Of a DNA stretch of 6,275 nt, positions 1-6,034 are shown piece after piece. The stretch comes from an uncultured Collinsella sp. Its GTDB lineage: Bacteria > Actinomycetota > Coriobacteriia > Coriobacteriales > Coriobacteriaceae. Positions within the stretch are counted from its first letter, which is position 1. Every line of letters begins with the position of its first letter. The stretch lies in NCBI GenBank assembly GCA_900540895.1, contig UQHV01000035.1, positions 1-6,275 of the forward strand, written 5' to 3'. The notes beneath the pieces were generated by a model. That model worked only from the letters and a program-made list of their open reading frames with translations. It had not been told where the DNA came from and made no database searches. The position numbers were made by a program, and so were the translations under genes.

Positions 1-60
1 AGCGGGGGCTCCTATCTTTTTAGTGCCCTCGGATTGGGTCATAGTGTCTGTCGGTGCCAT
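1..60 (-). CDS. N-terminus of an unidentified protein, cut by the left edge
   Basis: On the minus strand an ATG at 60-58 opens a frame reading MAPTDTMTQSEGTKKIGAPA, which runs off the window without a stop. A second in-frame ATG at 42-40 gives MTQSEGTKKIGAPA. The polar start followed by KKIGAPA would fit the lead-in to a first membrane helix of a transporter, but only 14-20 residues are visible and no family can be assigned. An AAGG at 77-74 lies 13 nt before the first ATG, rather far for a ribosome binding site, and neither start is well supported. The main argument for a gene is context: the 165 bp between it and tgt would be an ordinary divergent intergenic region. This could also be non-coding. 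Confidence 0.35.
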   Translation of the reverse strand, partial: MAPTDTMTQSEGTKKIGAPA

Positions 61-182
61 AGCATCGGCGCTACCTTGGCTGTTGGAAATGATCCCAGAC
101 GTAGTCGCTGGGGACGTTCTTAAACGACTATGACCCCTTTGCGCCAGTTTCTGTCGAGTCGGTGCTCCTTGCGGGTTGCCCG

Positions 183-188
183 TATAAT
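183..188 (+). promoter_or_regulatory. -10 box of the tgt promoter
   Basis: A perfect TATAAT lies 37 nt upstream of the tgt start codon. No good TTGACA-like hexamer is seen 16-18 bp upstream, so the -35 element is weak or an activator may help. Transcription from here would begin near 194-196 and give a leader of about 30 nt, too short to hold a preQ1 riboswitch. Confidence 0.6.
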
Positions 189-225
189 GGTTTGCGTATG
201 AACCGCAACCAAGGAGTTCCAGTTT

Positions 226-1365
226 ATGGACCAGAGCCTTTTTAAATTCGACCTGATCGCCGAGGACCCGACGACGCACGCGCGTGCCGGCGTACTGCAC
301 ACCCCGCACGGCGATATCGAGACGCCAATCTTTATGCCCGTGGGCACCAAGGCAAACGTCAAGGGTATTCCTACCGAGACCGTCAAACAGCTCGGCGCCC
401 AGATCGTGCTTGCCAACACCTATCACCTGTCCATGCGTCCCGGCGAGGACACCATTGCCGAGCTGGGCGGCCTGCACAAGTTTATGAACTGGCACGGCCC
501 CATTCTTACCGATTCGGGCGGCTTCCAGGTGTTCAGCCACAACGACGCCGTCAAGCTCACCGACGAGGGCGTGCGCTTTATCGTCAACGACTACGACGGC
601 CGCCACGTGTTCTGGACGCCCGAGGACAACATGGAAATCGCCATGAAGCTCGGGTCCGATATCTGCATGCAGCTGGACCAGTGCCCGGGCTATCCCGCCA
701 CGCGCGCCTACGTTGAGCGCGCCGTTGAGCTGTCGAGTATGTGGGCCGAGCGCTGCTATAAGGCGCATACCCGCGATGACCAGGCGCTCTTTGGCATCGT
801 CCAAGGCGGCATGCACCTGGACCTGCGCCTGCGCTCGCTGCGCCATCTGGAGGAGTGCGGCGACTTCCCGGGTTACGGCATCGGCGGCTATTCGGTGGGC
901 GAAGACCACGAGACCATGTTCGAGACGCTGGCACCGCTGGTTTCCGAGTACATGCCTAAGCACAAGCCGCGCTACCTCATGGGCGTCGGCAACCCTACCA
1001 CGCTCGTGCGCGGCGTTGGCGTGGGCATCGACATGTTCGACTGCGTGCTGCCGACGCGCACCGGCCGCATGGGTACGGCGTTCTCCAGTGAAGGTCGCCT
1101 TAACTTCCGCAACGCGCGCTTTGCGCACGACGACGGCCCTATCGACCCCACCTGCACCTGCCCGGTGTGCACGGGCGGCTACAGCCGTGCGCTCATCCGT
1201 CACATGGTCACGCAGAAGGAGATGCTCGGCGGTATTCTGCTGTCGATGCACAACATCTACTACCTGCTCAACCTTATGCAGCGTGCCCGTCAGGCCATTA
1301 TCGAGGGCCGTTACGGCGCGTTTGTGAGCGACTGGATGAACAGCCCTGCGGCGGTGGATTACTAA
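226..1365 (+). CDS. tgt: tRNA-guanine(34) transglycosylase (queuine tRNA-ribosyltransferase)
   Basis: This enzyme swaps guanine at the wobble position of GUN-anticodon tRNAs (Asp, Asn, His, Tyr) for preQ1, the base-exchange step of queuosine synthesis, in the cytoplasm. The 379-residue length is normal for bacterial TGT, a TIM barrel with a zinc subdomain. Visible motifs are the catalytic Asp96 in TDSGGFQVF, the preQ1-contacting Asp151 and Gln193 (GIVQGG), the nucleophile Asp272 in FDCVLPTR, and zinc ligands Cys310, Cys312, Cys315 and His342. Cys153 and Val224 match the residue types of preQ1-using bacterial enzymes; queuine-using eukaryotic enzymes differ at these places, so preQ1 is the likelier substrate. 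Two deviations from the usual bacterial pattern are DQC for DEC at 151-153 and GGYSVGE for GGLAVGE at 220-226. The start is fixed by AAGGAG at 211-216, 9 nt upstream. No queA or other queuosine gene is adjacent, so tgt seems to be a single-gene unit. Confidence 0.97.
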   Translation: MDQSLFKFDLIAEDPTTHARAGVLHTPHGDIETPIFMPVGTKANVKGIPTETVKQLGAQIVLANTYHLSMRPGEDTIAELGGLHKFMNWHGPILTDSGGFQVFSHNDAVKLTDEGVRFIVNDYDGRHVFWTPEDNMEIAMKLGSDICMQLDQCPGYPATRAYVERAVELSSMWAERCYKAHTRDDQALFGIVQGGMHLDLRLRSLRHLEECGDFPGYGIGGYSVGEDHETMFETLAPLVSEYMPKHKPRYLMGVGNPTTLVRGVGVGIDMFDCVLPTRTGRMGTAFSSEGRLNFRNARFAHDDGPIDPTCTCPVCTGGYSRALIRHMVTQKEMLGGILLSMHNIYYLLNLMQRARQAIIEGRYGAFVSDWMNSPAAVDY

Positions 1366-1382
1366 GAGCCGCGACCGCTGAC

Positions 1383-1410
1383 CGATGCCTTGCAAGCGCT
1401 TGATGCATCG
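1383..1410. promoter_or_regulatory. Nested dyad in the tgt-LOG intergenic region
   Basis: CGATGC at 1383-1388 and GCATCG at 1405-1410 form a 6-bp inverted repeat. Inside it lies the 10-bp perfect palindrome CAAGCGCTTG at 1393-1402. The two dyads have centres 1 bp apart. This could be a protein-binding operator or a leader hairpin ahead of the terminator. A weak promoter-like pair, TTGCAA (1390-1395) and TACCAT (1415-1420), overlaps it with a 19-bp spacer. No function is established. Confidence 0.3.
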
Positions 1411-1437
1411 TGGGTACCATACCGAATAGTTGATGTT

Positions 1438-1485
1438 CGGGCGGGTGTTTGGCGCATGGCGTCGACCCCGCCCGTTTTTCTTTTT
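1438..1485 (+). terminator. Intrinsic terminator between tgt and the LOG gene
   Basis: CGGGCGGG at 1438-1445 pairs perfectly with CCCGCCCG at 1467-1474, giving an 8-bp all-GC stem with a 21-nt loop. It is followed at once by TTTTTCTTTTT at 1475-1485, a textbook rho-independent terminator. It ends the tgt transcript 73-120 nt past the stop codon. The T tract ends only 16 nt before the next start codon, so it could also work as an attenuator for the LOG gene. Confidence 0.88.
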
Positions 1486-1488
1486 CCC

Positions 1489-1496
1489 GATAGGAG
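1489..1496 (+). promoter_or_regulatory. Ribosome binding site that decides the LOG start
   Basis: GATAGGAG ends 5 nt before the ATG at 1502. The frame stays open upstream to a TTG at 1430, but that extension would translate the terminator hairpin and its T tract (a run of four Phe) and has no ribosome binding site. This site therefore favours the 1502 start. Confidence 0.75.
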
Positions 1497-1501
1497 TACC
1501 C

Positions 1502-2260
1502 ATGATTGAGAACGAGAATGTCGAGGGCGAGTCCGCCTACGACGAGACGTACCGCCGCGGTCCCGTGGTTATGCGCGGCCCCATGATTCCTAAGGACAAC
1601 ACCTACGCCAACCTGCTGGCGCCCGAGGAGTCGACCGACTGGCTGCATGCTGATCCGTGGCGCGTGCTGCGCATCCAGGCCGAGTTTGTCGATGGCTTTG
1701 GCGCACTTGCCGAGCTCGGGCCCGCTGCGACCATCTTCGGCAGCGCCCGCATGCCCAAGACCGATCCGCTCTATAAGGCGGCGCGCACGGTCGGCCGCAA
1801 AATCGCCCAGCGCGGCGTGGCGGTCATCACCGGTGGCGGCCCCGGCATCATGGAAGCGGCCAACAGGGGAGCGGCGAGTGTCAACGGCAAGTCAGTTGGC
1901 CTGGGCATTGAATTGCCGCACGAGCATGGGCTCAATAAATACGTGAACCTCGGCATGGACTTCCGTTACTTCTTTGTGCGCAAGACCATGTTCGTCAAAT
2001 ACAGCTCGGGCGCCATCGTGTTTCCCGGAGGTTTTGGTACGCTCGACGAAATGTTCGAGGTGCTCACGCTGGTGCAGACGCACAAGGTCAAGCGCATGCC
2101 GCTCGTGCTGGTGGGCACCGAGTACTGGCAGGGCCTATTCGACTGGCTTAACGGTCCGGTGATGGACGCCGGTATGATCAGCCCGCTCGATCCGGAGTTG
2201 GTGCACATTACCGACGACCTCAACGAGGCCGTCGATATCGCCCTGAGCGGGCTGATGTAG
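1502..2260 (+). CDS. LOG-family nucleotide-binding protein (TIGR00730 type, Rossmann fold)
   Basis: The product has 252 residues and belongs to the LOG/lysine decarboxylase-like family. Several characterised members are phosphoribohydrolases that remove ribose 5-phosphate from cytokinin nucleotides or AMP-like nucleotides. Seen here are a Rossmann-type IFGSAR strand-loop at 78-83, the glycine-rich GGGPGIMEAANRGA at 111-124, the Arg160-Lys161 pair and the family signature PGGFGTLDEMFE at 175-186, whose Glu183 is the expected catalytic residue. The first 70 residues are an acidic N-terminal extension absent from the short plant LOG type, as in many actinobacterial members. The motif set looks intact, so an active nucleotide hydrolase is likely. 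The physiological substrate in a gut bacterium is unknown and true lysine decarboxylase activity is not expected. The gene lies directly behind an intrinsic terminator and no terminator is seen after it. Confidence 0.9.
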   Translation: MIENENVEGESAYDETYRRGPVVMRGPMIPKDNTYANLLAPEESTDWLHADPWRVLRIQAEFVDGFGALAELGPAATIFGSARMPKTDPLYKAARTVGRKIAQRGVAVITGGGPGIMEAANRGAASVNGKSVGLGIELPHEHGLNKYVNLGMDFRYFFVRKTMFVKYSSGAIVFPGGFGTLDEMFEVLTLVQTHKVKRMPLVLVGTEYWQGLFDWLNGPVMDAGMISPLDPELVHITDDLNEAVDIALSGLM

Positions 2261-2288
2261 GGCGAGCGTGCCTGTCGTTGTAGTGATG

Positions 2289-2328
2289 AGAAGGCAGACT
2301 GATGCTATTTAACATCAGTCTGCCTTCT
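2289..2328. promoter_or_regulatory. 16-bp perfect palindrome, likely autoregulatory operator of the toxin-antitoxin operon
   Basis: AGAAGGCAGACTGATG at 2289-2304 is repeated inverted at 2313-2328 with an 8-nt spacer, with no mismatch over 16 bp. Neither side carries a T tract, so it is not an intrinsic terminator. It ends 8 bp before the TATACT -10 box and covers the -35 position of the antitoxin promoter. Ribbon-helix-helix antitoxins of the RelB/DinJ group repress their own operons by binding such dyads, so operator function is the best inference. Confidence 0.7.
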
Positions 2329-2336
2329 AAACTGGG

Positions 2337-2342
2337 TATACT
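2337..2342 (+). promoter_or_regulatory. -10 box of the toxin-antitoxin operon promoter
   Basis: TATACT matches the -10 consensus at five of six places and lies 31 nt before the antitoxin start codon. The -35 position, about 2313-2320, falls inside the right arm of the palindrome and is a poor TTGACA match. Repressor binding there would block RNA polymerase directly. Confidence 0.55.
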
Positions 2343-2360
2343 GATGCAAAAGACGAGAGC

Positions 2361-2367
2361 GAGGAGG
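2361..2367 (+). promoter_or_regulatory. Ribosome binding site that decides the antitoxin start
   Basis: GAGGAGG lies 6 nt before the ATG at 2374. In-frame ATGs at 2302 and 2344 lack such a site. The first lies inside the palindrome upstream of the promoter, and the second is only 2 nt past the -10 box. Translation therefore starts at 2374. Confidence 0.85.
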
Positions 2368-2373
2368 TCGTGT

Positions 2374-2673
2374 ATGTCTACTGCAACGGTTAAGCCTACG
2401 ACGGTTCGCATCGAAGAGGGGCTCAAGGAACAGGCGACTGAGTTCTTGGATACGGTTGGTCTGAGTCTCAATTCGTATCTCAACCTTGCTGTTCGGCAGC
2501 TGGTAAATCAGCGAAAGATTCCTTTTGAGATCGTTGGTCGATCCGAAGTTCCCAACGAGGCGACGAGGCGCGCCATGGTGATCGCTGAAGCTCATGAGTT
2601 GGGGATTCTGCCAGACGACAGCCCGTCATTCAATAACGCTGATGAGCTTATATCATTCCTCGATGAGGACTAG
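2374..2673 (+). CDS. dinJ: RelB/DinJ-family type II antitoxin
   Basis: The 99-residue protein should neutralise the toxin encoded next and repress the shared promoter. Residues 8-46 fit a ribbon-helix-helix fold: a short strand (PTTVRI), helix A (EEGLKEQATEFLDTV), a turn (GLSLNSY) and helix B (LNLAVRQLVNQ), ending in the KIPFEI segment typical of DinJ. The acidic C-terminal part (about 56-99, ending SFLDED) is where family members wrap around the toxin. Length is close to the usual 85-100 residues. The toxin ATG lies 2 nt past the stop codon, and its ribosome binding site is inside the last codons of this gene, so the two are probably translationally coupled. GC content is visibly below that of tgt, which fits acquisition by transfer. 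The gene symbol rests on family resemblance only. Confidence 0.9.
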   Translation: MSTATVKPTTVRIEEGLKEQATEFLDTVGLSLNSYLNLAVRQLVNQRKIPFEIVGRSEVPNEATRRAMVIAEAHELGILPDDSPSFNNADELISFLDED

Positions 2674-2675
2674 CG

Positions 2676-2984
2676 ATGTTTGAGATTAAAGTCGAGGCTC
2701 AGTTTAAGGCGGATTACAAACGGACGATGCGCATCCATCCGCAGCTAAAAACCGAGTTTAAGGCGGCGGTTGCAGAACTTGCGGCTCACGGCTCGCTTCC
2801 CGCGGAATATGGTGCCCACGAGCTTTCAAACCCGGGCGGCAATTACAACGGCCACATCGATTTCCATCTATCCGATGGCTTGGTCGATGTGGTCGTTCTG
2901 TACTTGCCGCATAAGACTAATCCTGTGATCCGACTGGTCAGAATGGGCTCGCATGAGGAACTGTTCCGGGGCCCGCAGGGCTGA
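2676..2984 (+). CDS. yafQ: YafQ-family type II toxin (RelE/ParE superfamily mRNA interferase)
   Basis: The product has 102 residues and should be a ribosome-dependent endoribonuclease that cleaves mRNA during translation when freed from its antitoxin. Aligned by eye with E. coli YafQ, His48 (YGAH), His64 (DFH), His93 (GSH) and Phe97 (ELF) occupy the places of the catalytic His50, His63, His87 and Phe91. The DW pair of E. coli (Asp67-Trp68) is best matched by Asp71-Val72 after about three inserted residues in the loop LSDGLVDVVVLY, so the Trp is absent. Most catalytic residues are present and the protein is probably active. GAGGA at 2665-2669, inside the antitoxin gene, gives a 6-nt spacing to the ATG. 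Co-transcription with the antitoxin is near certain. No U-tract terminator follows; a large palindrome begins 16 nt past the stop. Confidence 0.88.
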   Translation: MFEIKVEAQFKADYKRTMRIHPQLKTEFKAAVAELAAHGSLPAEYGAHELSNPGGNYNGHIDFHLSDGLVDVVVLYLPHKTNPVIRLVRMGSHEELFRGPQG

Positions 2985-2999
2985 TTGCCGATTTCTAAG

Positions 3000-3063
3000 T
3001 TGCGGTGGAATAGGGATTGATTTGCGGCTGGTAAGCCAAAAAACAGTCCCTATTCCACCGCAA
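3000..3063. repeat. REP/BIME-like inverted pair at the convergent junction
   Basis: TTGCGGTGGAATAGGGA at 3000-3016 is repeated inverted at 3047-3063, 17 of 17 bases. Pairing continues through a G-T and two more pairs to 3019/3044. Inside is a second small hairpin, GGCT (3026-3029) with AGCC (3034-3037). Read outward to inward, the two halves are near-identical copies of one unit of about 29 nt, differing at a few places in the inner part. The right half overlaps the last codons and TAG of the helicase gene. Flanking T tracts are lacking, so it is not a classical terminator, though a hairpin this strong may stabilise or end both convergent transcripts. The two-copy head-to-head layout resembles REP/BIME elements; dispersal in the genome is inference. 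Confidence 0.65.
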
Positions 3064-6034
3064 GTGGTGGGGATGTCCTGCCTGTTGACGTGGCATCTGG
3101 CTTTCCCTTGTGGTTGATTTCGTCTAAGAGCTCCGCTGCGATCTCGCTGTTTTTGAACCTGATGCTGCAGTCTTCTTTCTTGGGGAAAGCTAGTAGCGGG
3201 ATCGTTCCGTACCAGATAGTTTCTTCGTCAATTATCGCTGCACACAAACGTCCTTCTGCTCTAATGGCATGCTCGACGTTCATTTTTGCCAAAGTCTCGC
3301 TTGCATCTTCGCGCGGAGTCGAGGCAATGAAAAACTCAAGAGCAATCCCTCGGGCAGTGGCACCTTTGATTGCATCGCCGAGCTTTGCGAGGCAGGCGGC
3401 GGATGCGTAGGGCGCGGCAATGAAGATGCTCTTAGCGGCGCCAACGATGTCTTCAACCAGAGTCTCTACGGCATTAGCCGGTTCTATGAGAATGTTTTGA
3501 TCGGACTGCTCGCTGCCTCCGGTCACGTAGACTTCGTACCCGAGCTTGGCGTAGGTCTTGAGTCTCTTCTGGTACATGCGGGCGAGCATGGGTATAGATA
3601 AATCAACGTAGTCGAATATCTCAACCCGTCGCTTGCCCTCGTGGCTTCTATGGAGCCTGCCCGCCTGCTGCGTGATGCTGCCGTCCCACGATATCGGCGT
3701 GGCAATGAGTAGAGTGTCAAGGTAGGATAGATCGAAGCCCTCGCCCAAAAGGCTTTCGGTGGCGACGATGATTCGATGTTCATGCTCGAAGCGGGGAAGA
3801 CTGCTCAGTATCGTTTTTCTTTCTTTGGCGTCGATTTCCCCGGTCAGGAGAACGGGTTCGTGTCCTTGGTTTTTGAGCATCCCGAACAGCTCCTCGGCAT
3901 GCTTTTTCCTTTTAGTCAGCACGAGCGGATGCCGGCCGTTTGACGCAGCTTCAATAGCGTCGTTGACAATCAATTCGTTTCTAGCTGCATGCGTGCACAG
4001 CAGGTCGAGAATCTGATTGAAGCTTGCACCTGGCTCGTAGGCGGGTAGTCGAATTCCAGTAAAACGAGGCCGTACGATGCGCTGGATGCCCTGCTGAATC
4101 GCTTGCGCTTTTGGATCGATAACATAACGGAGCGGGCCGCAGAGCATGGAGAGCGCCCGCGTAAGGCCGTCGGATCGTTCGGGCGTCGCAGAAAGGCCGT
4201 ATACGTATTTGGCCGGGGCGGACTTGAGAATAAGCTCGAGCTGTGGTGCGGCGGCATGGTGGCATTCGTCGCAGATAATGAGGCCGTAATTACGAACAAG
4301 GCCCTTAACTATCGGCTCTCCGGTTTGACGGTCTTTGCCAGATAACGACTGGAACGAAGCGATGTCGACGAGGCCGCTTACGGCCATTTTGCCTCCTCCT
4401 ATTTGTCCGATGACCGGAGGCTGCCTTTTGCTGATTCGTCCTTTTGGGGTTCGGACGGGCTCCCTGTTGTCCGTAATGTCGATAAATCGCTCGAGCTGGG
4501 ATTTCCATTGGGTTATGAGTGCGGTTTTGGGAACGATGACGAGCGTTGGAAGACCAATGGATGCAATAAGATAAGCTCCGACGACTGTTTTACCGAAGCC
4601 TGTCGGCGCGGACATGATTCCGTCTTCGTATATGAGCATCTGATCAGCGGCGATTTGCTGCTCAGGGCGAAGGACTCCTTTAAATGCCATAACAATCGGA
4701 TTGCCCGATTTGCGCTCGTCTGAATAGTGGGCGGTAACGCCGGTCTCTTGAACTAGCTGCTCAAGTTGAGTTTTGCAGCCCCGGGGAATTGCAACATGAC
4801 CATCTCTCAGTTCGCTAAGGTCTATGAGTCGCGGTTTGCCGAATACTGATTGATGCATGGACTGCGCGCGATAGAATGCCGGATTGGCAAATGTCGCAAG
4901 TCCGCGGATTTCCATTTGAGCTGCTGGACTCAGAGACTTCTCGGGGATGTACAGCATATCGGCTTGAATAACGGGCAGCGATGAGGGAAAGTCCCGCGAT
5001 GTGAGTGGTAGTCGCTTTCGTGGTCTTTGGGCATACCGTTTGCCCTTGTTTGCCACCGTAGTTGTTGCTGGTCCGTGTGGGTTGTTTCCAGGGGCCTCAA
5101 TCAGATCTTGCACCGTCGAGCGCGGAATCAGCTGGACTTGTGATAGATAGAGCCATTGGTCGGGAAAGGGCTTGAATTGTTCGTCTACAAATACACTGTT
5201 TCCTTCACGTTGCGCCTTGCCTTGAAAGGGGAGTGCGATGAGGTTTCCGAAGCCTCCATCGGGAATAGTGGCCTGAGCGGGTAGCATTCGATCAAAGGCC
5301 TCGAACGTGATTGTCTTATTATGCGCCGCAGCTTCGGTTATGAGGCAACTTCCAAACTCTCGGGCAGCCTTTGCGCTGATTGGCTCGAGGAAGAAAAACC
5401 AGATGTGGGCGCCGTTGCCGGACCTTGAGCGCTCAACGGCGGCGTTAATGCCCCGTCGTATTGCAACAAGCCGTACGGCATTTGTTGCCTCTTTCCAGTC
5501 CGCTTTGTCAAAATCGATGACGAGAACTTTCGTGTTGCAGTTCCTATCGAGAACATATTGCCCGAGGACATCGCGGAACCGGTCATCGTTGCCTTTAAAG
5601 TGAGCAATGATTGCGGCATCGCTTAATTCCGGGAAGACGCGATTGCTGCATTCTACACATTTAACTCTTTGATGGGCTGCTTTGGGGCAAATTCCTGGCT
5701 TCCACTCATTAGCACAAGCAGGCGTATAGCCAATGCCCCCGTCCTTTCTGCGATATCCATGAGCGTAAACATCTTTGCGCCCGGTAAAGAGACTGCGAAA
5801 GAGCTCGAGTTTATCGCGTGCTGGGCTCGCGCTGGTGACGATGCCCTCGATTTGTGCTCGTTCATCGAACAAAGCGCCAGCTTCTTCCCACTCTTCTAGC
5901 GTTGCGTAGCGTACGTCTGAACCGTTGTTGCAAATGACGATTTGTCGGTGTTGGTCCGATATATGTGTGATCGTCTGATCGTATTTAAATTGTGCGGTCC
6001 CAAAGAGGGCGTATTGATGCATGGCGTTGCCCAT
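3050..6034 (-). CDS. TOTE-type archaeo-eukaryotic primase / SF2 helicase / PLD-like fusion protein
   Basis: The 994-residue cytoplasmic protein has three domains. (1) Residues about 77-310 match the AEP-TOTE primase domain: Asp174 and Asp176 (IDFDK), RSGNGAH with His210, and Asp248 (FDRML) fit the AEP metal and nucleotide site; Cys107, Cys116, Cys126 and Cys129 could bind zinc. (2) Residues about 455-810 form an SF2 helicase: motif I APTGFGKT (476-483), II DECH (589-592), III SAT (615-617), V about 758-768, VI QQAGRLHR (789-796). (3) Residues about 856-972 resemble a phospholipase D fold, but its HxK is replaced by RLC (929-931), so it is probably not catalytic. The family is assigned to predicted conflict systems against invading DNA; its activity here is inference. 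The start has AAGGA 10 nt upstream and no alternative start precedes it in frame. No operon partner is seen on this strand. GC is lower than in tgt. Confidence 0.9.
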   Translation of the reverse strand: MGNAMHQYALFGTAQFKYDQTITHISDQHRQIVICNNGSDVRYATLEEWEEAGALFDERAQIEGIVTSASPARDKLELFRSLFTGRKDVYAHGYRRKDGGIGYTPACANEWKPGICPKAAHQRVKCVECSNRVFPELSDAAIIAHFKGNDDRFRDVLGQYVLDRNCNTKVLVIDFDKADWKEATNAVRLVAIRRGINAAVERSRSGNGAHIWFFFLEPISAKAAREFGSCLITEAAAHNKTITFEAFDRMLPAQATIPDGGFGNLIALPFQGKAQREGNSVFVDEQFKPFPDQWLYLSQVQLIPRSTVQDLIEAPGNNPHGPATTTVANKGKRYAQRPRKRLPLTSRDFPSSLPVIQADMLYIPEKSLSPAAQMEIRGLATFANPAFYRAQSMHQSVFGKPRLIDLSELRDGHVAIPRGCKTQLEQLVQETGVTAHYSDERKSGNPIVMAFKGVLRPEQQIAADQMLIYEDGIMSAPTGFGKTVVGAYLIASIGLPTLVIVPKTALITQWKSQLERFIDITDNREPVRTPKGRISKRQPPVIGQIGGGKMAVSGLVDIASFQSLSGKDRQTGEPIVKGLVRNYGLIICDECHHAAAPQLELILKSAPAKYVYGLSATPERSDGLTRALSMLCGPLRYVIDPKAQAIQQGIQRIVRPRFTGIRLPAYEPGASFNQILDLLCTHAARNELIVNDAIEAASNGRHPLVLTKRKKHAEELFGMLKNQGHEPVLLTGEIDAKERKTILSSLPRFEHEHRIIVATESLLGEGFDLSYLDTLLIATPISWDGSITQQAGRLHRSHEGKRRVEIFDYVDLSIPMLARMYQKRLKTYAKLGYEVYVTGGSEQSDQNILIEPANAVETLVEDIVGAAKSIFIAAPYASAACLAKLGDAIKGATARGIALEFFIASTPREDASETLAKMNVEHAIRAEGRLCAAIIDEETIWYGTIPLLAFPKKEDCSIRFKNSEIAAELLDEINHKGKPDATSTGRTSPPLAVE

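Noticed and set aside
189..225. preQ1 riboswitch ahead of tgt
   Set aside because: The leader predicted from the TATAAT box is only about 30 nt and shows no pseudoknot-like pairing.
713..1327. 204-codon frame inside tgt on the same strand
   Set aside because: A +1-type shadow frame rich in Ala, Arg, Ser and Cys, typical of off-frame reading in GC-rich coding DNA; tgt is intact.
1430..1501. Upstream extension of the LOG reading frame starting at TTG 1430
   Set aside because: It would translate the terminator hairpin and T tract, has no ribosome binding site, and the ATG at 1502 has a good one.
2302..2373. Longer antitoxin starting at the ATG in the palindrome (2302) or at 2344
   Set aside because: The first ATG lies upstream of the -10 box and the second only just past it; neither has a ribosome binding site, and the fold begins after 2374.
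3000..3063. CRISPR repeat or classical bidirectional terminator
   Set aside because: There is only one inverted pair with no regular spacers, and neither side has the T tract of an intrinsic terminator.
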